From positions 1 through 10,788 of the forward strand of contig DUTO01000251.1 in NCBI GenBank assembly GCA_012842035.1: DNA of 10,788 nucleotides, given 5' to 3'. The notes below the pieces were generated by a model that had not been told where the DNA came from, made no database searches, and was given only the letters and a program-made list of their open reading frames with translations. The position numbers and the translations under genes are program-made. The DNA is from Clostridia bacterium (GTDB lineage: Bacteria > Bacillota > Peptococcia > DRI-13 > DTU073). Positions 6,478 to 10,788 of this stretch are shown here, one piece after another (position 1 is the stretch's first letter; every line of letters starts with the position of its first letter).

Positions 6478-9213
6478 TTAACTATCTTGATTCCAATTTT
6501 TAAACCAATTATTAATTTTAACTATAATTTGCTCTGTACTACCGGCAAGATAATTCTGCTGTGGTAAAGAACGTAAAAAAACTTTTCCATAACGCTTTTT
6601 TAAAAGACGATTATCTAAAACAATAACTACACCCCAATCATCAATAGTCCTAATTAATCTACCATAACCTTGCCGAAATCTCAATACAGCTTGTGGCAAA
6701 CTATAATTAAAAAAGCCGTTTTTCCCTTCTTGCTCCATAGCCTCTACCCTAGCTTCCACTAAGGGATGATGAGGTGGCCAAAAAGGCAATCTAATCATCA
6801 GCACAGCAGTGAGAGAAGAACCGGGGAGATCAATACCCTCCCAAAATGTATTCGCCCCGAAAACAATAGCCGCGGGATTGTTTTTTAATTCGGTCAACAA
6901 AACATGACGACGACCATCAATCTTATCAGCGTAAAGCTCTAAGCCTTTTTCCTGTAAAGAAGTCTTTAAAGAATAATATATATTTTGTAATTGCTGATGA
7001 GAGGTAAAAAGCACTAATGTTCTTCCGCCCGTCGCTTGCAGTATCTTATAAAGAGCTTCTTTTAAAGCTAAATTATATTCTTCTTCTGGGGTACGAGCCG
7101 GGTCCGGGAGACTATTATCAATTAAAAGCAGAGATTGTTCTTCATAAAGGAAAGGGGAAGGTATTTGTAAAGTATCAACCAGTTCACGGGGTAAACCTAT
7201 ACGCTGCATTAAAAAATCAAAGTCTTCGGCCACACTTAAAGTGGCCGAAGTTAAAACCGCAGTCGTTAAGTTTGAAAATAAAAATTCTCGATAAAGATTC
7301 GCAATATTTAAGGGTGTAATCTGTAATAAAAAGTCCCGGGGCTTAGTTTTTGTTTCTAACCAATAAACAGATCCCTCTTCTAAAGTATGGAAAAACCTTT
7401 CTTCTAATTCTAAAGCCGCCTTCAGCTCACCGATATAAACCCATAGGTTCTGTAAAACTTTCTCCTCTATTATATCTGCCCAATCTCCTTCTAACTGATG
7501 ATAAAGTCGTGTCAAAACATGGGACAACTCCATACCCGAGGCAAAGAGATTTTCAAAAAGCACTTTTAAATTTTCCCACCACTTTTGGGCATAAACCTGT
7601 TTCTTAATTCTAATCATCTTATCAGGTAGTGTACTTATATTCTGCCAAATTAGATCACTCTTTTGCTCAATGTCCCGGCTACACTTATTAAGATCAGCAA
7701 TAAGCTGCTTTACCTCTGGCAAAACTTCTGAAGGCAAGCGTAAATAATTCTTTTTTCTCAATTGATTTACTTTTTTCTGCAAGTCACGTAAAGAAAAAGT
7801 TTCTGTAAATTGCTTTGTTCCCTCATCTTCCAAATGATGGGCTTCATCAATAATTAAATGATGATACTCCGGCAAAAGAGCATCACCTATTTTTACATCG
7901 GAAAGCAAAAGAGAATGATTAACAATAATTAAATTAGCTGTTTGAGCTTTTTTCTTGGCCTTTTGATAAAAACAGTCATGAAAAAAAGGGCACTGACCTC
8001 CTAAACAATTCTCTTTACTTGAAGAAAGCTGAGCAAACATCTCTGTTTCCCAACCCCGAAGCGTGATCGTATCCTTATCCCCCGTTTTTTCTCTCACCAG
8101 CCAATATCCTAAACGAGCCATAAAAACTTTTTCTGACCAGCTTAATGCCGCTATATTTTTTTGGAGATTTTGCCATTCTTGCAAGCAAAAATAATTATTT
8201 CTGCCCTTGAGTACTGTAGCCTTAAACTTAAACGGAAGATTCTGTTGTAAAAAACGAATATCACTACGCCACAGTTGTTCTTGTAAAGCAATTGTATGAG
8301 TAGCCACGACAACTTTTTCTCGCTGCGATACGGCCCAAGCTAAGGCCGGAACAAGATAAGCTAGCGATTTACCTACCCCTGTACCTGCTTCGACAACCAG
8401 AAAACGCTTTTGACTAAAAGCTTTAGCTACGGCTTTCATCATTTTTATTTGTTCCGCGCGTTGTTCATATGCCGTAAAACCTTGCGCAATACTACCCTGT
8501 GCCGAAAACATTTTCACTAATTCTTCGGGGACCCAAGTTAAAGGTTCTGACGCAAAATCATCCTTTTCCTCTTCTTGCTCTATCTGAGGCACCCTTAAAG
8601 ACTGGTTAAAATCAAATTTTTTTATCTTTTCTTGTAAAATTTTCTCAAAAAAAAGAGATAACCCTTGTTCCTCATCCTGTAAAAAATAATAAATATTTTG
8701 TATTTCCTGTAATGATAAATGATACGCCTCTTCCTGTAAATAAAAAAACAATTCTTCTACGGCCAAAGTATCAGCATAGGCTCTATGGTCGGGAGAACTA
8801 GTTAAAGAAAACCTTTTTACTAAGTAACGCAAACTATATGAAGGTAAGCTGGGAAAAATTATTTTAGTAAGTTGTAACGTATCTATCCATTGATTAGGCA
8901 GTGAACCTACTAGTGCCTCTAAAAACCCTAAATCAAAAGGAGCATTATGAGCCACAATTACTTTACCTGTGAGCAATGCTCTTAACTGAGTAGCTACTTC
9001 CTCTGAGGTGGGGGCCTTCGCCAACATGGTCTCATTTATTCCGGTTAAGAAAGTAATATGAGGCGGTACGGCAACACCTGGGTTAACTAATGTTTCCCAA
9101 ACTTCTCGTTCCCCCTTATGCTGACTAGTTATAGTCGCAACCTCCAAAATATGATCCACCTGATCATCCAACCCTGTTGTTTCCAAATCAAGAAAAAGCC
9201 ACCTAAAACCCAT
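6478..9213 (-). CDS. dinG: DinG-family protein: DnaQ-like 3'-5' exonuclease fused to XPD-type helicase
   Basis: A 911-residue fusion. Residues 1-160 are a DEDDh exonuclease: D9 and E11 in FLDLETTG, D94 in HNAPFDLGFL, H143 and D148 in HRAYADTL. The rest is a superfamily 2 helicase: Walker A AGTGVGKS (276-283), DEAH at 456-459, TSATLS (655-660), FWEGIDLPG (790-798) and QGYGRLIR (848-855). Four cysteines, C343 (GRNNYFC), C403, C408 and C414, lie where XPD and Escherichia coli DinG bind a 4Fe-4S cluster. Such proteins act on DNA in replication, repair or R-loop processing; the substrate here is unknown. The start is ATG 9213, with AGGTGA at 9218-9223; an in-frame TTG at 9243 has no ribosome site. 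It follows ahcY by 42 nt and precedes psd by 17 nt. All nuclease and helicase residues I can recognise are intact. Confidence 0.93.
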   Translation of the reverse strand: MGFRWLFLDLETTGLDDQVDHILEVATITSQHKGEREVWETLVNPGVAVPPHITFLTGINETMLAKAPTSEEVATQLRALLTGKVIVAHNAPFDLGFLEALVGSLPNQWIDTLQLTKIIFPSLPSYSLRYLVKRFSLTSSPDHRAYADTLAVEELFFYLQEEAYHLSLQEIQNIYYFLQDEEQGLSLFFEKILQEKIKKFDFNQSLRVPQIEQEEEKDDFASEPLTWVPEELVKMFSAQGSIAQGFTAYEQRAEQIKMMKAVAKAFSQKRFLVVEAGTGVGKSLAYLVPALAWAVSQREKVVVATHTIALQEQLWRSDIRFLQQNLPFKFKATVLKGRNNYFCLQEWQNLQKNIAALSWSEKVFMARLGYWLVREKTGDKDTITLRGWETEMFAQLSSSKENCLGGQCPFFHDCFYQKAKKKAQTANLIIVNHSLLLSDVKIGDALLPEYHHLIIDEAHHLEDEGTKQFTETFSLRDLQKKVNQLRKKNYLRLPSEVLPEVKQLIADLNKCSRDIEQKSDLIWQNISTLPDKMIRIKKQVYAQKWWENLKVLFENLFASGMELSHVLTRLYHQLEGDWADIIEEKVLQNLWVYIGELKAALELEERFFHTLEEGSVYWLETKTKPRDFLLQITPLNIANLYREFLFSNLTTAVLTSATLSVAEDFDFLMQRIGLPRELVDTLQIPSPFLYEEQSLLLIDNSLPDPARTPEEEYNLALKEALYKILQATGGRTLVLFTSHQQLQNIYYSLKTSLQEKGLELYADKIDGRRHVLLTELKNNPAAIVFGANTFWEGIDLPGSSLTAVLMIRLPFWPPHHPLVEARVEAMEQEGKNGFFNYSLPQAVLRFRQGYGRLIRTIDDWGVVIVLDNRLLKKRYGKVFLRSLPQQNYLAGSTEQIIVKINNWFKNWNQDS

Positions 9214-9255
9214 ATCTTCACCTACAAATACAAAAATTTTCAAACAAACGTTGTT

Positions 9256-10503
9256 CTACCAAACATTTAAATACCTCTCCTGCTCCTCCGTAAAACTATC
9301 AATTTCACAACCTAAGGCCTGCAATCTCAAAAAAGCCACTTTATAATCAATTTCCTCCGGAACACTAATAATCCCGGGAGAAAGCTGAGCAGAATTATTA
9401 ACAAGATAAGCTAAAGATAAAGCTTGTAAAGCAAAAGATAAATCCATAATCTCGATAGGATGACCACTACCTGAAACTAAATTAACTAATCTTCCTGCCG
9501 CTAACAAAAATAATTTACGGCCATCCGGCATAATAAATTCTTCAATATTAGGCTTAATAATTTTATTAGCTGCCGATACTTTCTTTAAATCAGATTTATT
9601 TATTTCCACATCAAAATGGCCGGCATTAGCCAAAACAGCTCCATCACACATTAAATTAAAATGTTCTTGACGTAAAACATTTTTATTGCCCGTCGCTGTT
9701 ACAAACACATGACCTAAAACAGCAGCCTCAAGCATAGGCATAACAGCAAAACCATCTAATAAAGCTTCATTAGCCCGGACAGGATCAACTTCCGTAACAA
9801 TAACTTTTGCTCCTAAGCCCTTCGCCCTCATAGCTATGCCACGACCACACCAACCATAACCGGCTACCACCACGTTTTTACCTGCTACTAATAAATTAGT
9901 CGTGGCATTTATTCCATCCCAGACCGATTGCCCTGTTCCATAACGGTTATCAAACAAATGTTTCATTAAAGCATCATTAACAGAAATAATCGGTATTTTT
10001 AAAACCCCGGCTTTTTCCATGGCCTTGAGCCGAATAATGCCTGTCGTCGTTTCTTCACATCCCCCGCTTACCTCAGGAAGCAATTCCGCATATTCAGTAT
10101 GTAATAAAGTAAGCAAATCTCCTCCATCATCAATTAGCAAATCAGGTTTTAACTCTAAAGCTTGACGATGATGTTGCTCATATTCTTCTCTGGTCGCCCC
10201 ATGCCAAGCAAAAGCTTGAATTCCCTGCTCTACTAAAGCAGCAACTACATCATCTTGAGTTGACAAAGGATTAGAAGCAACAACTATTACTTCAGCTCCT
10301 CCCGCTTGTAAAACAAGTGCTAAATACCCGGTTTTTGCTTCTAAATGCAAACACATCGCTACTTTTTTCCCATTAAGCGGCTTTTCTTTTAAAAAATTAT
10401 TTCTTATTTCATTTAAAACCGGCATATAATTACGCACCCAGCTAATTTTGGCTTCTCCTTTCGGTGCTAAAGTAAAGTCCCGAATATAAGATTTTCTAGA
10501 CAT
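9256..10503 (-). CDS. ahcY: Adenosylhomocysteinase, short form (S-adenosyl-L-homocysteine hydrolase)
   Basis: A 415-residue NAD-dependent hydrolase that removes S-adenosylhomocysteine, the product of SAM-dependent methylation, giving adenosine and homocysteine. Substrate residues can be matched to the human enzyme: H53 in LHLEAKTG, D126 in DDGGDL, E151 in EETTTG, K181, D185 and N186 in KHLFDNRYGTGQS, and H296 in NAGHFD. The NAD fold starts at VVVAGYGWCGRG (211-222). The chain ends in ERYLNVW and lacks the C-terminal extension (KPDHYRY) that completes the cofactor site in eukaryotic-type enzymes, so it is the short archaeal/Thermotoga-like form. Some of that group act on S-inosylhomocysteine. 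The start is ATG 10503, with AGGGGGT about nine bases upstream; the adjacent TTG at 10506 is less likely. It opens the ahcY - dinG - psd - pssA run. Confidence 0.95.
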   Translation of the reverse strand: MSRKSYIRDFTLAPKGEAKISWVRNYMPVLNEIRNNFLKEKPLNGKKVAMCLHLEAKTGYLALVLQAGGAEVIVVASNPLSTQDDVVAALVEQGIQAFAWHGATREEYEQHHRQALELKPDLLIDDGGDLLTLLHTEYAELLPEVSGGCEETTTGIIRLKAMEKAGVLKIPIISVNDALMKHLFDNRYGTGQSVWDGINATTNLLVAGKNVVVAGYGWCGRGIAMRAKGLGAKVIVTEVDPVRANEALLDGFAVMPMLEAAVLGHVFVTATGNKNVLRQEHFNLMCDGAVLANAGHFDVEINKSDLKKVSAANKIIKPNIEEFIMPDGRKLFLLAAGRLVNLVSGSGHPIEIMDLSFALQALSLAYLVNNSAQLSPGIISVPEEIDYKVAFLRLQALGCEIDSFTEEQERYLNVW

Positions 10504-10581
10504 CAACCTTTTACCCCCTAATAAAAATATTTAGCCGACTATAGTTTAACAGATTTGCCCTATTTTTCCTAGTTATGCGTA

Positions 10582-10610
10582 ATCATAAACAGGTTTAACA
10601 ATTTTAGCAA
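10582..10610 (-). promoter_or_regulatory. Predicted sigma-A promoter of ahcY
   Basis: On the minus strand TTGCTA (10610-10605) and TATGAT (10587-10582) are separated by 17 nt, matching TTGACA/TATAAT at four and five positions. The inferred start near 10575 leaves an untranslated leader of about 70 nt, in which I see no known riboswitch. Confidence 0.55.
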
Positions 10611-10617
10611 CAATTTT

Positions 10618-10646
10618 TTGACTTTCGGCTCCTTTTAAGATATAAT
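10618..10646 (+). promoter_or_regulatory. Sigma-A promoter of the tRNA-Arg gene
   Basis: TTGACT at 10618-10623, a 17-nt spacer, and a perfect TATAAT at 10641-10646. The predicted start lies near 10653, about 17 nt before the mature tRNA, as is common for stable RNA genes. It faces away from the ahcY promoter, and the two promoters' -35 boxes lie 7 bp apart on opposite strands. Confidence 0.9.
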
Positions 10647-10669
10647 TTAAAATGTTCTTATGACAATAA

Positions 10670-10744
10670 ACGCCCGTAGCTCAGTGGATAGAGCACTGGC
10701 CTCCGGAGCCAGTTGCGCAGGTTCAATTCCTGCTAGGCGCGCCA
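10670..10744 (+). tRNA. tRNA-Arg (anticodon CCG), CCA encoded, with a mismatched acceptor stem
   Basis: A cloverleaf can be drawn. The D-stem is GCTC/GAGC (10679-10682, 10691-10694). The anticodon stem is CTGGC/GCCAG with loop CTCCGGA, so the anticodon is CCG at 10703-10705, reading the arginine codon CGG. The variable loop is four bases, and the T-arm is GCAGG, TTCAATT, CCTGC. The 3' end is G plus an encoded CCA at 10742-10744. The acceptor stem, ACGCCCG (10670-10676) against TAGGCGC (10734-10740), has four Watson-Crick pairs (2-71 to 5-68), a G7-U66 wobble and two mismatches, A1-C72 and C6-A67. The D, anticodon and T arms are perfect, and the promoter and terminator are good, so expression is likely. 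Confidence 0.88.
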
Positions 10745-10755
10745 TTTATTTGAGT

Positions 10756-10787
10756 CCCTCTGCAGATCGGCAGAGGGCTATTATTTT
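10756..10787 (+). terminator. Intrinsic terminator downstream of tRNA-Arg
   Basis: A perfect 8-bp GC-rich stem, CCCTCTGC at 10756-10763 and GCAGAGGG at 10770-10777, with a 6-nt loop, followed by a T-rich tail (CTATTATTTT). It begins 12 nt after the encoded CCA. The window ends here, so the full tail is not visible. Confidence 0.8.
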
Positions 10788-10788
10788 C

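Noticed and set aside
7017..7607. Two plus-strand reading frames inside dinG
   Set aside because: Antisense shadows of the helicase domain; no ribosome sites and no family features.
10504..10581. Possible SAM/SAH riboswitch in the ahcY leader
   Set aside because: The leader is only about 70 nt and I find no paired-helix layout or conserved core of the SAM or SAH classes; only short AT-rich repeats are visible.
1..10788. Mobile element, CRISPR array, toxin-antitoxin or defence system
   Set aside because: No transposase or integrase, no regularly spaced repeats, no target-site duplications, and the tRNA has no integrated element visible next to its 3' end within the window.

Overview
The window looks like an ordinary chromosomal segment of an AT-rich, endospore-forming member of the Firmicutes (Bacillota), most likely Clostridia. 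The evidence is a SpoVB-type flippase, a very small gene that looks like spoVM, a YrzE-like membrane protein, a YpmA-like small protein, short clostridial-type Psd and PssA, strong AGGAGG-type ribosome binding sites, GTG and TTG codons at candidate starts, and intrinsic terminators. No species can be named from this. I see no mobile element, CRISPR array, phage gene or defence gene.

Layout from left to right. Positions 1-210 are a leader without a convincing gene. spoVB (+) is convergent with a four-gene minus-strand block read in the order TPR-repeat protein, folE, a YpmA-like small protein, surE. The spoVB and surE stop codons lie in the two arms of one inverted repeat. To the right of the TPR gene, and divergent from it, is a yrzE-like membrane gene (+). 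It converges on a previously uncalled small minus-strand gene that resembles spoVM, and the two share one bidirectional terminator.

Next comes a minus-strand block read in the order ahcY, dinG, psd, pssA. ahcY has a plausible sigma-A promoter; the psd-pssA pair overlaps by 8 nt and is probably translationally coupled. At the right end, on the plus strand, is a tRNA-Arg(CCG) with a near-consensus sigma-A promoter, an encoded CCA end and a following terminator.

How the genes fit together. Psd and PssA are consecutive enzymes making phosphatidylethanolamine from CDP-diacylglycerol and serine. AhcY recycles S-adenosylhomocysteine, FolE starts pterin or folate synthesis, SurE is a nucleotide phosphatase and DinG is a fused exonuclease-helicase. 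SpoVB and the SpoVM candidate are both stage V sporulation (spore envelope) functions. I did not find a previously undescribed multi-gene system. The points most worth following are the hidden spoVM-like gene, the mismatched acceptor stem of the tRNA, the DinG protein that keeps exonuclease, helicase and four candidate iron-sulfur cysteines together, and the short form of AhcY.
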